From Tautonia rosea (GTDB lineage Bacteria; Planctomycetota; Planctomycetia; Isosphaerales; Isosphaeraceae), in contig NZ_JABBYO010000006.1 of NCBI RefSeq assembly GCF_012958305.1, positions 1 through 64,000 of the forward strand: a stretch of DNA of 64,000 bases, read 5' to 3'. Positions within the stretch are counted from its first letter, which is position 1, and each line of letters starts with the position of its first letter. This document shows, piece after piece, positions 17,170 to 25,910 of this stretch. The position numbers were made by a program, and so were the translations under genes. The notes under the pieces are model-generated. The model was not told where the DNA came from. It saw nothing but the letters and a program-made list of their open reading frames with translations, and did no database searches.

Positions 17170-18912
17170 ATGAAGACAAACAAGCGATTCTGCATTTCTC
17201 ACATGATTGTCGTGGCAACGGTGCTTGCATCCTCTGACGCTCTGCAAGCCGAAACCACCATTGAACAGATCACGAAGGCGACCGCATTCGTCAAACAGTC
17301 CGACTTCGGTGAAGGCTCGGCGTTCTGCATTCGCCCCGATGGCTTATTTGTCACGAATGCGCATGTCCTGCAAAGCCTGCAACTGCTCGATGAGGTTCCG
17401 CTCATCGTGAACTCCGGTCAATTTGGTCAGGAGCAGGAAGTCAAGGCGACGCTGCTCAGCGCCCATCACGAGTGGGATCTCGCCCTCTTGAAAGTTGAGG
17501 GCCAGACCGACTGGCCGTTTCTCGAAATCCTCTCGCCCGATCAGGAACTCCAGTTGGGACAGGTCGTCCGAGCGTTCGGCTTCCCCTTCGGAACGCTTCC
17601 AGGCGGAAAAAACCCATCCATCACCATGAACCAGGGGCGTGTCAGCTCGCTGGCTCGTGATGAGAACGGCCACCTGACCGATGTTCGGTTCGACGCTGCC
17701 ATCAACCCCGGCAATTCCGGAGGTCCGCTCGTCGATGAGCAAGGCCGCGTCATCGGGGTCGTCGTCGCCAAAATGCCCCCGCCGGCAGAACGAACCAGCT
17801 TTGCAGTCGGTTACAAACGCTTGCTCGAGTTTCTCAAGCAGCCTGGACTCAGCATGCGTACCGAAGTCGCGACCTGGGACGATCGTGACCAGCCGATGGA
17901 GTTCCACATCCGTGTCATTTCCGACTTCGGCGCCATCCGCCCCGACACGATTGAGGTCGAACTCTCCCCGGACGGTGAGACCCGAAACGTCCAGCAAGCG
18001 GCCCTCGCTGAAGACCTCGATGAGCTTGTCGTGAACCTGGCGCCCGACACGCGCAACGATCTTCAGTTGCTCTTGCGACGTGGGCAGTCGGCCAACGAGC
18101 CCACCGAGGACGAATTGCTGCGCATTGCCGACCAGGTCATTCACCCCCCGAGCGGCACGCGACTCTCGGACCTCGCTCGCCTGATCCGCGTTCCCAAGGA
18201 CCAAGCCGCTCTGGAGCTTCGATCCGGCCGTTCCATGCGCGTGGAGTTGACCGATCTCGTCAAGGCCGACGAATTACTCCCTCCCAACGTCTGGAACGCC
18301 TCGACGGTCCACGTCGATGATCCGCAAGCCGGCTACATCGACTGTGTGATTCGAGCCAGGCGAGACGGAGAGACCCTCAAGGAATTCGCGCTAACCTTTC
18401 CCCTGGCTCAGCGCCCCCTCTTCTCCCAGTTCCCGGCTGATCCCCCGGTGCTCGACGAGCAAGGGGCCCTCGATGCCTTGAGCATTCAGATTCCCCTGCA
18501 AGGGACCGTCACCTTCAATGTCGGGCGGTTCATTCCCCAAAACGGCCCGATGGACCAGGCCTTTACCGCCATTGCCCTCCTGTATCCGGGCGGTCGGCAA
18601 CCGCCTCCGGGCAACTTTTCCCTGATGGGGCCGTTCATCCGAATCAATGGAAAGCTCTGGCACTACGGCATGGCTCCCCCTGGCCCCTATCCTCCGAACA
18701 TCCTTCCGGTGGCCTTGAAAGAGGGCTTCTGGGATTGCGAGGTCCTCCGCGATTGGTCCGCCGCAACCCAGGACACCACGTTGCAGAACGGCGAGGTCAC
18801 CATCCAGCACCCCGAGGACGACCGCAGCATCCTCACCATCCGAACGCCCCAGGGAAAGCCGGCAACCTATCGCATTCGCTTCTTCGTAAACGCGCAGCCT
18901 CCGACCCTCTGA
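17170..18912 (+). CDS. Exported trypsin-like (S1C-type) serine protease with C-terminal extension
   Basis: A 580-residue exported protease. A signal peptide spans residues 1-27 (ending DALQAE). The trypsin-like domain covers about 30-220 with the triad: His in FVTNAHVLQ, Asp in HEWDLALLKV, Ser in the oxyanion motif NPGNSGGPLVDE. It is DegP-like but no PDZ domain is obvious. Residues 225-580 are an unassigned beta-rich region (VEVELSPDGETRNVQQ, VTFNVGRFIPQNG, YGMAPPGPYPPN) that may bind substrate or cell surface. ATG at 17170 is used; TTG one codon upstream is also open. Monocistronic. Confidence 0.87.
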   Translation: MKTNKRFCISHMIVVATVLASSDALQAETTIEQITKATAFVKQSDFGEGSAFCIRPDGLFVTNAHVLQSLQLLDEVPLIVNSGQFGQEQEVKATLLSAHHEWDLALLKVEGQTDWPFLEILSPDQELQLGQVVRAFGFPFGTLPGGKNPSITMNQGRVSSLARDENGHLTDVRFDAAINPGNSGGPLVDEQGRVIGVVVAKMPPPAERTSFAVGYKRLLEFLKQPGLSMRTEVATWDDRDQPMEFHIRVISDFGAIRPDTIEVELSPDGETRNVQQAALAEDLDELVVNLAPDTRNDLQLLLRRGQSANEPTEDELLRIADQVIHPPSGTRLSDLARLIRVPKDQAALELRSGRSMRVELTDLVKADELLPPNVWNASTVHVDDPQAGYIDCVIRARRDGETLKEFALTFPLAQRPLFSQFPADPPVLDEQGALDALSIQIPLQGTVTFNVGRFIPQNGPMDQAFTAIALLYPGGRQPPPGNFSLMGPFIRINGKLWHYGMAPPGPYPPNILPVALKEGFWDCEVLRDWSAATQDTTLQNGEVTIQHPEDDRSILTIRTPQGKPATYRIRFFVNAQPPTL

Positions 18913-18950
18913 ACCTTCACCCCGCCCCTGTCCCGGATCACCGCGGAGTG

Positions 18951-19004
18951 GCTGGAGTCATCCTGACCCCAGCCATTCCGTCAAACGGATCGGAAGGATG
19001 CGAG
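18951..19004 (+). repeat. Degenerate copy of an intergenic repeat
   Basis: This stretch (GTCATCCTGACCCCA then AACGGATCGGAAGGATG) aligns with 21622-21686 and in part with 20411-20430. It lies just after the protease gene, as repeats of this kind usually do. Confidence 0.55.
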
Positions 19005-19014
19005 CCGATCCCGA

Positions 19015-19788
19015 TCACCTCCCAAACAGCTCCGCGCAGGCGTCGTCTTCGAGCACCTTCTGCGCGATCGGGACGCTGACTTCGACCGTGGCGAACCCCG
19101 AGGACGCATCCTCGAACGATCCGATCTGAATGTCTGAGAAGCTGCCCGTCGCCCCTCCTTGCACCGAGACTTCCACCTCGAAGAACACCGGGCCGTCGTT
19201 GATCGGGGTGAAGCGCAGCGAGACCTCCTCGTCCAGGTCGAAGGGATCAAGCAAGATCACCCCCGCGCTGGCAGGATGAGTGACGGAGCGATGGAGAATC
19301 TGCGGTGATCGTTCAATCTCAAAAAGATCGCCCGCGTCATTCACTTGAAAGATCCTGATGTAGGTGAACACCAGCCCGATGGTGAAGGGGGCGGGATTCC
19401 GGCCGAATGGCGGTGAGCCACCGGGCGTCTCGGCCGGGAAGTGCCGCATTCGCCCTCTCGCGGCCACCCGAGCACGGAATTCGTACTCGATCCCGGTCAG
19501 GATGTCTCCCCCGGCAATCCCCGACAGATACGCGAAATCGGCTCCGATCACCCCGCGCTTGTTCTGAACGAAATTGCTGCAGCCAAACGCCTGGCCTCGG
19601 ATCCGACCAACATTGGCGTTGGTGAAGTTGGCCGTCAACGTATTCGCACCGCCGCATGAATCAAGGATCGGCACAAATTGTTGTTTTTCATTGACAGTGT
19701 TCAATTCCGTATCGATTTCATCAGGCTCGATGGGGCTGTAGAGAATCAGGCAGGCCAACCACTGGAGGAAGTCTCCAATGCCGTTCAT
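19015..19788 (-). CDS. Hypothetical protein, 257 aa
   Basis: No family recognised. The N-terminus is a short hydrophobic run (GIGDFLQWLACLILYS) followed by an acidic linker (PIEPDEIDTELN), too weak to call a signal peptide with confidence. The rest is beta-rich with three cysteines (DSCGGAN, FGCSNF, DACAELF) and several all-beta stretches (EVSLRFTPINDGPVFFEVEVS, GFATVEVSVPIAQK), suggesting a beta-sandwich that may be exported. It lies 54 bases downstream of another unknown gene on the same strand, so the two probably form a unit. Both sit in the repeat-rich accessory patch. Confidence 0.6.
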   Translation of the reverse strand: MNGIGDFLQWLACLILYSPIEPDEIDTELNTVNEKQQFVPILDSCGGANTLTANFTNANVGRIRGQAFGCSNFVQNKRGVIGADFAYLSGIAGGDILTGIEYEFRARVAARGRMRHFPAETPGGSPPFGRNPAPFTIGLVFTYIRIFQVNDAGDLFEIERSPQILHRSVTHPASAGVILLDPFDLDEEVSLRFTPINDGPVFFEVEVSVQGGATGSFSDIQIGSFEDASSGFATVEVSVPIAQKVLEDDACAELFGR

Positions 19789-19842
19789 TCTGCACCTCCA
19801 ATAATCTCAAGCAATCGTTCGGAACCCAGGACCGATCGGGTC

Positions 19843-20250
19843 CTATCCGCGATCCGTCTTTTTGCTCGGCCGAGTGCGTTGTTTTTCCGGCTTGATGGCC
19901 TGAAGCTCGTTGACTTCGTCCTCGATTCCAAGCTTCCGCAGAATGGCCTGGTGCAGCTCGACCTGGCGCTTGAGCGACTTCTCACTGAGGAGATCCTCAG
20001 GCTGGATGGGCGTCCGCTCACGATTTCTTGAGGTCTTGAAGACCTGGACTTCCTTCTTGTGGTCTTTGAGGCTCGACTTCCGAGGCTCCACCGCCCCGAC
20101 GAGCATCGCCGGATCCCGCAGGATCTCGCTCCGTACGTTCGGGGAAAGCTGGGTCGTCATGCCAATCAGCTCAGCCATCTTCTCCACGACGTCCTTCAGC
20201 TCAATCGACGTTTTCCCGGCAACCCTGGACTGGGCAGATGGTTTCGCCAT
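19843..20250 (-). CDS. Hypothetical charged helical protein, 135 aa
   Basis: A small, soluble, highly charged and lysine-rich protein of unknown function. ATG at 20250 is chosen since a GAAGGG lies upstream and the in-frame extension to 20397 is low-quality sequence. Likely helices are SIELKDVVEKMAELIGMTTQ and KSLKRQVELHQAILRKLGI, ending in a basic tail (KPEKQRTRPSKKTDRG). No DNA-binding motif was identified, though the basic tail could contact nucleic acid. It is probably the first gene of a two-gene unit with the 257-residue protein downstream. Confidence 0.55.
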   Translation of the reverse strand: MAKPSAQSRVAGKTSIELKDVVEKMAELIGMTTQLSPNVRSEILRDPAMLVGAVEPRKSSLKDHKKEVQVFKTSRNRERTPIQPEDLLSEKSLKRQVELHQAILRKLGIEDEVNELQAIKPEKQRTRPSKKTDRG

Positions 20251-20410
20251 GAGAGATCGCCCTTCGAATGAAGTGTGGATCATTTGACGTGAACTCGGGA
20301 GCTTCGTCGGCTCCCGAATCATTGAAGATACAAACCTGGCCCTTCGAGACGCGATCAGAAAATGAGTCGTTTCTCGAGAAAAAATCGGCCAGGTCACGGT
20401 GTGGCTCGGT

Positions 20411-20708
20411 CATCCTGACTGCAGCCAGCCTCGCTCCCGAAGTCGAAATCACGCCACTCCTGCTCGAAAAGTTCGTCCCCGCTTCAGATTATTATGACGA
20501 TCACTCCTCAATTTCTCGATGGGATTGAAGACGAGGCCTTCCCATCTCGTGCGAGGCGACGGAGCCGCCCGGTGCCGAGCCGAGGGAGCCCACACCCTGC
20601 GCCGCCGAGGACAACCATCAGGCGCAGCGCAACCATCGAGTCTCACACCATGAGCCCCGCAACTCCTCCCCTGAACGGATCGGGAGGACTGAGGTCGAGA
20701 TGCCCCCA
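20411..20708 (+). pseudogene. Truncated duplicate of the 5' region of the multicopy gene at 21936
   Basis: This stretch aligns with 21620-21950. Shared blocks in the same order include CTCCCGAAGTCG, GTCCCCGC, TTTCTCGATGG, the 16-mer GGCGACGGAGCCGCCC (20555-20570 and 21829-21844), GGACAACC, CGCAACCATCGAG, and CACCATGAGCCC. The last contains the start codon (20650 here, 21936 there). Here the reading frame is lost after a few codons and runs into a 34-base block (20675-20708) identical to 21653-21686. It looks like a deletion remnant of a paralog. Confidence 0.65.
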
Positions 20709-20754
20709 ACCACCCTGCCCAGACCCACGCAACGGGTCTTGGCCACCCGAGAGT

Positions 20755-21399
20755 TCATGCAGTCCTTCGGCGACGCCTCAGCCACACCCCGAGCCCAGCC
20801 AGGCCGCCAATGGAGGCCAGGACCAGGCTCGATGGTTCGGGAACCGCCCTCAAATGGATGTTGTCCACGGCCAAGGTGAGCGGGAACAGGTTGCCATCGG
20901 AATCCAGCTCGAAGCCACTCACGATGTTCAAAGAGAGTGAATGAATCTTCGTGAATCCACTCGGGCGAATCGTGCTGAACGTACTCGACCCAGTCCGATA
21001 GGCGATGCGGTCGCCACCGCCACTGGTCAACTGGACGCGACTATTTTCGTCGGTCTCGACCTCGAACGGCCCGCCTCCGGGGTTGTTCAGGTTGGCGATG
21101 TCCATCGAAATGAGGCTGAACGACCGGCCGTCCAGCCTGGTAATTGTAACCTCTGCCCCCGAGGCGTTGCCGGGATCACTGTCGAGAAGCGCGTTGTTGC
21201 CGCCTCCGAGGTCGCTGACCATCTGCCTGTCACCGAACCCGACGAAGTTCAGCCGGTAACCGTTCTCGGTCAGGCTCGTGAACAGTCCCGTCGGCTGCCC
21301 ATCGAAGGTCAGCACCGACTCGGCCGTTGCCCTGCTCGTTGCACCGGCCATCACGGCCGACGCAACCGCCACCACGGCCAGCATTCTGAAGCTTCTCAT
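20755..21399 (-). CDS. PEP-CTERM sorted surface protein
   Basis: A 214-residue exported protein with an N-terminal signal peptide (RMLAVVAVASAVMAGATSRA) and a C-terminal PEP-CTERM tag: VPEPSS, a hydrophobic segment (LVLASIGGLAGLGVWL) and a basic tail RRRRR. Such tags are handled by the exosortase system, linking the protein to the cell surface or exopolysaccharide. The mature part is beta-rich (SVLTFDGQPTGLFTSLTENGYR, GAEVTITRLDGRSFSLISMDIA), resembling the NF038-type domains common in PEP-CTERM proteins. ATG at 21399 is used; GTG at 21405 is possible. No exosortase gene is in the window. Confidence 0.88.
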   Translation of the reverse strand: MRSFRMLAVVAVASAVMAGATSRATAESVLTFDGQPTGLFTSLTENGYRLNFVGFGDRQMVSDLGGGNNALLDSDPGNASGAEVTITRLDGRSFSLISMDIANLNNPGGGPFEVETDENSRVQLTSGGGDRIAYRTGSSTFSTIRPSGFTKIHSLSLNIVSGFELDSDGNLFPLTLAVDNIHLRAVPEPSSLVLASIGGLAGLGVWLRRRRRTA

Positions 21400-21621
21400 G
21401 AGCACAATCCTATGGTGATTGATGTGTCAGATTTTCCTGCGCACCTGTCTTGCACACCCGCCCTCGCTCGCGAGTACCGTGGGTGTGGTCCAGGCGGCGG
21501 TCGTCCGACGTTATCCCTACGCGACCAGCCTTGCAAGTCAAAAAATCAAAAAATCCTTGTTTGGCTTGAGTGATCAGATCTGGCGAAGCCATCTCATGGC
21601 CATGCTTTGCGGTGGGTTCGC

Positions 21622-21686
21622 TGGGGTCATTCTGACCGCAGGCCGTTTCGAGACGGATCGGGAGGACTGAGGTCGAGATGCCCCCA
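21622..21686 (+). repeat. Intergenic repeat with 34-base exact duplicate
   Basis: Positions 21653-21686 are identical to 20675-20708, and the flanking 21622-21652 resembles 18951-18990. The element sits inside the duplicated promoter region of the multicopy gene, as if inserted there after the duplication. Confidence 0.75.
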
Positions 21687-21935
21687 GCGAACCCGCCCGA
21701 CCCGCTCCCGAAGTCGTGGTCATCGCGCTCTTGCGCGGAAATTCCGTCCCCGCGTCTGATTTCTTGTGACTAAGGCTCCCCCTTTTCTCGATGGTTTTAG
21801 ACAGCCAGGCCCTCATCCCCCGACGCGCGGCGACGGAGCCGCCCAGGGGCCGAGACGAAGACGCTGTATCCCCCGCGCTTCCGCGGACAACCGCAGCACG
21901 CACCGAATCGCACCGCAACCATCGAGGCCCCCACC

Positions 21936-23183
21936 ATGAGCCCAAGCAATCCCGCCTCCCTCGACCACGATTCGAGCCGTCCCCAGCGCTCCCCCGGCCC
22001 TCGGACCGATCGGGGCAAGCGGCGCAGCAGGCAAAACGCCCGGCGACACGGGATGACCGCCGCACTGCCGATCGGAGACGACGAGGCGAAACTCATGCAG
22101 GACTTCGCCGATCGCTGGACCAGGCAACTCGGCGCCGACACCGAGGCCGAGGAAGCCCTCATCCGCGCCTCGGCCGTTGCCTATGCGCGTTTCGAACGCT
22201 GCCGAAAGGTCGAGGAGGCATCCCTCGGCGACGCCACACGAAAGGCCGTCGCACGCTGGGAAGCGAAGCAGCGGCACCGCGTACGCAGCCTCGCGCAGAA
22301 CCTCAACCACGATCCGATCAACACCGTCGCCGATCTCGAAGCGACCTCCTTCGGCTGCGAGTGGCTCCTGCGCCACTGGGAGCAGCTCGACGCGAAGCTC
22401 GCCCAGGGGCTCCGCTGGGACCAGGACGACTGCCCCCGCGCCTTGCGGATGCTCGGCGTCTACCCGCAGGCCCCCGGCCCCGACGCCGACCCCTGGCTTC
22501 GTTCCCTCTGGCGGCTCGCCCGCGTCTGCTCCGGAATGCCCGTCGATCCCTCTTTCGGCCCGCCGATCGACCCCGTTCCCGCCCGCCTTGAACTTCGTCA
22601 GCTCATCGCCGAGGAGATCGACCGCCTCGACACCCTCCGTCAGACCCTCTGGGAATCGCAAGACGGCCCCGAAGCCGAGGCCGTCGCCCACCTCGGCCTC
22701 ATCGACACCACCAAGGACGGCCAGCTCCGCCAGCGCTACCGCCGCGAAGCCTTTTCCGAGATGACCCGAGGCATCAACCAGCTCATGCGCCTCCGCGTCG
22801 AACGCAGCAAGGATCAGGACCGCCAGTGGCACCAGGCCCACCCCCACGTCTCCCGCAAGCGCGTCGCCGAAACCCCCTCCACCGGCGCCGGCTTCCCCAA
22901 CCGGGCGGCCCCCGACCCCGCCCCGCCTCCTCCCGCCGCGCCTTGCCCGGTCGATTCCCGAAACGAACCCCCGCAATCCCCTCCCGAAGCCTCAGGCGAT
23001 CGTCTCAATCCCCTTCGAGATCACGAGATGCGTTGCGAGCCTTCGGCCGATCCCTCCGCCGCCGATCAGCGCACCGAGCCCCGATTCGACGGCCATTCCG
23101 CCCCCTCCGATCCCTCCTTCAGCCCCGAACCCAGCCGGCCGCCGGCCCCCAGCGGCTCCCGAGACGACGCCTGGCGGTCCTGA
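21936..23183 (+). CDS. Multicopy-type hypothetical protein with RGKxxSxxNAxxHG motif
   Basis: A 415-residue protein of unknown function. The N-terminus contains GPRTDRGKRRSRQNARRHGM (residues about 21-40). The (K/R)xxSxxNAxxHG pattern is one I know from many uncharacterised, often multicopy planctomycete and proteobacterial proteins. Residues 45-300 are helical and rich in Glu, Arg and Trp (DFADRWTRQLGADTEAEEAL, FGCEWLLRHWEQLDAKLAQG). The last 120 residues are a disordered Pro/Ser/Arg tail. That tail's DNA carries TTCCCGAAACGAAC at 22955-22968, shared with the array at 57.3 kb. A second, truncated copy of its 5' region lies 1.3 kb upstream. A mobile or domesticated origin is inferred. Confidence 0.75.
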   Translation: MSPSNPASLDHDSSRPQRSPGPRTDRGKRRSRQNARRHGMTAALPIGDDEAKLMQDFADRWTRQLGADTEAEEALIRASAVAYARFERCRKVEEASLGDATRKAVARWEAKQRHRVRSLAQNLNHDPINTVADLEATSFGCEWLLRHWEQLDAKLAQGLRWDQDDCPRALRMLGVYPQAPGPDADPWLRSLWRLARVCSGMPVDPSFGPPIDPVPARLELRQLIAEEIDRLDTLRQTLWESQDGPEAEAVAHLGLIDTTKDGQLRQRYRREAFSEMTRGINQLMRLRVERSKDQDRQWHQAHPHVSRKRVAETPSTGAGFPNRAAPDPAPPPPAAPCPVDSRNEPPQSPPEASGDRLNPLRDHEMRCEPSADPSAADQRTEPRFDGHSAPSDPSFSPEPSRPPAPSGSRDDAWRS

Positions 23184-23465
23184 TCGGCCCCTGATCGAAG
23201 CCTCGAACCCCCTCTCCCGACCCTTCCCAGGGCCGGGATGCGCCCAGCGACCATCCCCACCGAACCCCGATCGGAGCCCCCCCTCGTGCGACCCGATTCC
23301 CCCGCCCCGATGGCCCCTCGGCCATTGATCCCCGACTCACGATCCCCGATCATCGAGCGGTCGAGGTCGAGGAGCCTCCGCGCCGTCGAGGTTCCGGGCG
23401 ACCGAGAGGAGCCGCGATCGAGGACGCTCCGGGGTCGGGTCGGCCCCTGGACGGGAGGAGTTTGG

Positions 23466-24644
23466 GTGTCGAACGCAATGGAGCCCACCGCGCCAACCGC
23501 CGGCCAGCGGGCCGCTCGGGTCCGAGGAACGCTCGGCTGGGTCTGGACCGTCTTCGGGCCGTTCGTCGGCCTGGTCCTGATCATCGCCCTGTTTGCCTGG
23601 CTGACGAGAGACTCGGGCGCCTTCATGTCCGCCTACAACTGGCGGACGATCGCCGTGCAATCGGTCATCGTCGGCACGGCGGCCCTGGGGATGACCCTCA
23701 TCATGATCGTCGGTGGCATCGACCTCTCGGTCGGCTCGGCGGTGGCCCTGGTGACGGTCCTGGCCGCCTCGCTCGTCGGCGGCTTCGACCTGCCGGTGCC
23801 GATGCTCCCCGGAGCGCTCGGCGGCGACTGGCTTCAGCGGCTCGCCGGGGGCGACTCGGTCGCGGTGCCGCCGGTCCCCTTGCCGGTGGCGATGGTCTCC
23901 GGGGTCCTGCTCGGCGGTCTCTGCGGCCTGGTCAACGGCACCCTGATCACCAAGCTCAACGTCGTCCCCTTCATCGTCACCCTGGGCACGATGAAGGCGT
24001 TCCGAGGCCTGGCGAAGTGGTCGGCCGGCAGCACCTCGGTCTACATCGACGACGCGGACAAAACCCCCTGGTTCAAGGGGCTTCTGGCGACCGACGCCAC
24101 CCTGCCCCCCGGCATCGAGGCCCAGCTCAGCCGGGTTCCGGGAGCGGCCGGGCCGGTCGTGCAGGAAGTCGCCCGCCTGGCCCCCGGCGTCTGGATCCTG
24201 CTCGGCCTAAGCGTTCTGATCGCCCTGATGCTCCGCTCCAGTCTGCTCGGCCGATATGCCTACGCCGTCGGCTCGAACGAGGCCACCGCCCGGCTCTGCG
24301 GCCTGAACGTCTCGGGGATCAAGCTGGCCATTTACAGCCTGGCGGGTCTGCTCACCGGCCTGGCCGGGGTGATGCAGTTCACCTACCTCGGCGGCACCGG
24401 CGACCCGACGACGGCCGAGGGGCTGGAGCTTCAGGTCATCGCCGCCGTGGTCATCGGCGGCGGCAGCCTCAGTGGCGGCGAAGGCCGGGTGCTCGGCACC
24501 TTGATCGGCGTCCTCATCATGTCCGTCCTGAACAACGGCAGCGTACACGCCGGATTCCCGAACCCCGTGCAGGACATCATCATCGGCGTCATCATCATCG
24601 CCGCCGTCACCCTCGATCGCCTCCGCCACCGGGGAGACGCCTAA
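23466..24644 (+). CDS. Sugar ABC transporter permease (RbsC/XylH-like)
   Basis: A 392-residue inner-membrane permease of the branched-chain/monosaccharide class. Signature features are the segment GMTLIMIVGGIDLSVGSAVAL, the family motif GLVNGTLITKLNVVPFIVTLGTM, and the late cytoplasmic YAVGSNEATARLCGLNV, followed by GGGSLSGGEGRVLGTLIGVLIM. About ten membrane segments. GTG at 23466 is chosen because GGGAGGAG ends 5 bases before it; ATG at 23478 is the alternative. A 28-residue insertion (DDADKTPWFKGLLATDATLP region) lengthens one loop. No ATPase or binding protein gene adjoins, so its partners must be encoded elsewhere. Confidence 0.92.
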   Translation: MSNAMEPTAPTAGQRAARVRGTLGWVWTVFGPFVGLVLIIALFAWLTRDSGAFMSAYNWRTIAVQSVIVGTAALGMTLIMIVGGIDLSVGSAVALVTVLAASLVGGFDLPVPMLPGALGGDWLQRLAGGDSVAVPPVPLPVAMVSGVLLGGLCGLVNGTLITKLNVVPFIVTLGTMKAFRGLAKWSAGSTSVYIDDADKTPWFKGLLATDATLPPGIEAQLSRVPGAAGPVVQEVARLAPGVWILLGLSVLIALMLRSSLLGRYAYAVGSNEATARLCGLNVSGIKLAIYSLAGLLTGLAGVMQFTYLGGTGDPTTAEGLELQVIAAVVIGGGSLSGGEGRVLGTLIGVLIMSVLNNGSVHAGFPNPVQDIIIGVIIIAAVTLDRLRHRGDA

Positions 24645-24785
24645 GAACCCGCCTCGGCCCCGCGTTGTGGAAAGAGAACGAGGGACGCAATCCTGCCCCG
24701 CCCCGTGTCGCCTTGATTGCCCTCGTTTCGACCACTCTTCCAAGAAAACGGTCCCCAAGTTCCCAAGCCCTCGGGAGACGCGTGT

Positions 24786-25550
24786 ATGAACCGCCTGACC
24801 CCCCCGGCCGTTGCCCTCTGCCTGGCCCTAATCAGTCCCTTGCCCGACGCCCTCGCCCAGGAGCACGGCATGCACGCTCATGATCGGCGGACCGTCACCG
24901 TCTCCGGCCTCGGCGAGATCTCCGCCGCCCCCGACGTGGCCGACATCTCCGTCGGGGTCGTCACCGAGGCTCAGACCGCCCGAGACGCCCTTTCGGCCAA
25001 CAACCAGGCCGTGAGCACCCTCACCGAACAGCTCAAAGGGCGAGGCGTGGCCGCCAAGGACATCCAGACGACCAACATCAACCTCAACCCCCGCTACGCG
25101 CAGCCCGAGCCCCCCCAGCCCGGCCGCCCTCGCCCACCCCAGGAAGCCTTCACCCCTCGGATCATCGGCTACACCGTGACCAACTCCGTCCGCGTGACTG
25201 TGCGCGATCTGGACAAACTGGGCGAGCTGCTCGACGCCGTCGTCACCGCCGGGGCGAACCAGATGAACGGCATCAGCTTCCGAATCGAGGAGTCTCGCGC
25301 CCTGCTCGACGAGGCTCGCAAGCGCGCCGTCGCCGACGCAAAACGCAAAGCCGAGCAGCTTTGCGGGGAACTGGGCGTGGTCCTCGGCGTCCCGGTCTCG
25401 GTCAACGAGTCCGGCGGATTCCTGCCCCCTCCCCAGCCGATGATGGGCCGGGCCATGATGATGGCTTCCGAGTCGGTCCCCGTCTCTCCGGGTGAGGAGC
25501 AGCTCAGCGTCTCCGTTCAGGTCGTCTTCGAGATCAGCACGCCGGACTGA
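24786..25550 (+). CDS. Exported SIMPL-domain (DUF541) protein
   Basis: A 254-residue periplasmic protein of the SIMPL family (YggE/Omp28-like), implicated in envelope or oxidative-stress resistance in other bacteria. A signal peptide covers residues 1-24 (ending DALAQE). The family opening RTVTVSGLGEISAAPDVADISVGV and the helical stretch DEARKRAVADAKRKAEQL are typical. The Pro-rich insert (RYAQPEPPQPGRPRPPQEAF) is a local expansion. The ATG at 24786 is chosen by the signal peptide. It follows the permease by 141 bases and may be co-transcribed. Confidence 0.93.
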   Translation: MNRLTPPAVALCLALISPLPDALAQEHGMHAHDRRTVTVSGLGEISAAPDVADISVGVVTEAQTARDALSANNQAVSTLTEQLKGRGVAAKDIQTTNINLNPRYAQPEPPQPGRPRPPQEAFTPRIIGYTVTNSVRVTVRDLDKLGELLDAVVTAGANQMNGISFRIEESRALLDEARKRAVADAKRKAEQLCGELGVVLGVPVSVNESGGFLPPPQPMMGRAMMMASESVPVSPGEEQLSVSVQVVFEISTPD

Positions 25551-25648
25551 CGGACCGACGCCTTGAAGTCCCCGGTCCCGGCAACGTCCCCTATGGAAGA
25601 ATGTGCAATCGCCTTCAAGTTCCGGGTCGTTGCCGGTCGAACCTTGCG

Positions 25649-25677
25649 TTGACGCCCCTCCCAGGGCGGTCTAGGAT
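25649..25677 (+). promoter_or_regulatory. Sigma70-type promoter for the flippase gene
   Basis: TTGACG (25649-25654) and TAGGAT (25672-25677) are spaced by exactly 17 bases, upstream of the flippase start with a leader of about 225 bases. The remainder of the 25551-25910 gap holds a near-inverted pair CCGGCAACG/CGTTGCCGG and nothing else recognised. Confidence 0.55.
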
Positions 25678-25910
25678 GGCCAGACCTCAAACTCACCGAG
25701 CCGGATCACCGGAGACCGCCGTCCTCGAAGTTCGCCAATGCGGTCCCTTTTTTTAAACAATCCAGTTCGTCCGGGCGCTCCGGCGTCCTACGGTTGAGGA
25801 AAAACGAATCGGGGCCTCGGCAACCTGCGACGCGGGTGTCGGTCGCCCCCACAAGGCGTCTCTCAAACGGATTGACCTGACGCCTGGCACACAGGGAAGT
25901 GCGATCGCGC

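Noticed and set aside
20755-23183. Prophage or integrative element
   Set aside because: No integrase, terminase, portal or attachment repeats were seen; the patch is explained better by duplicated intergenic repeats.
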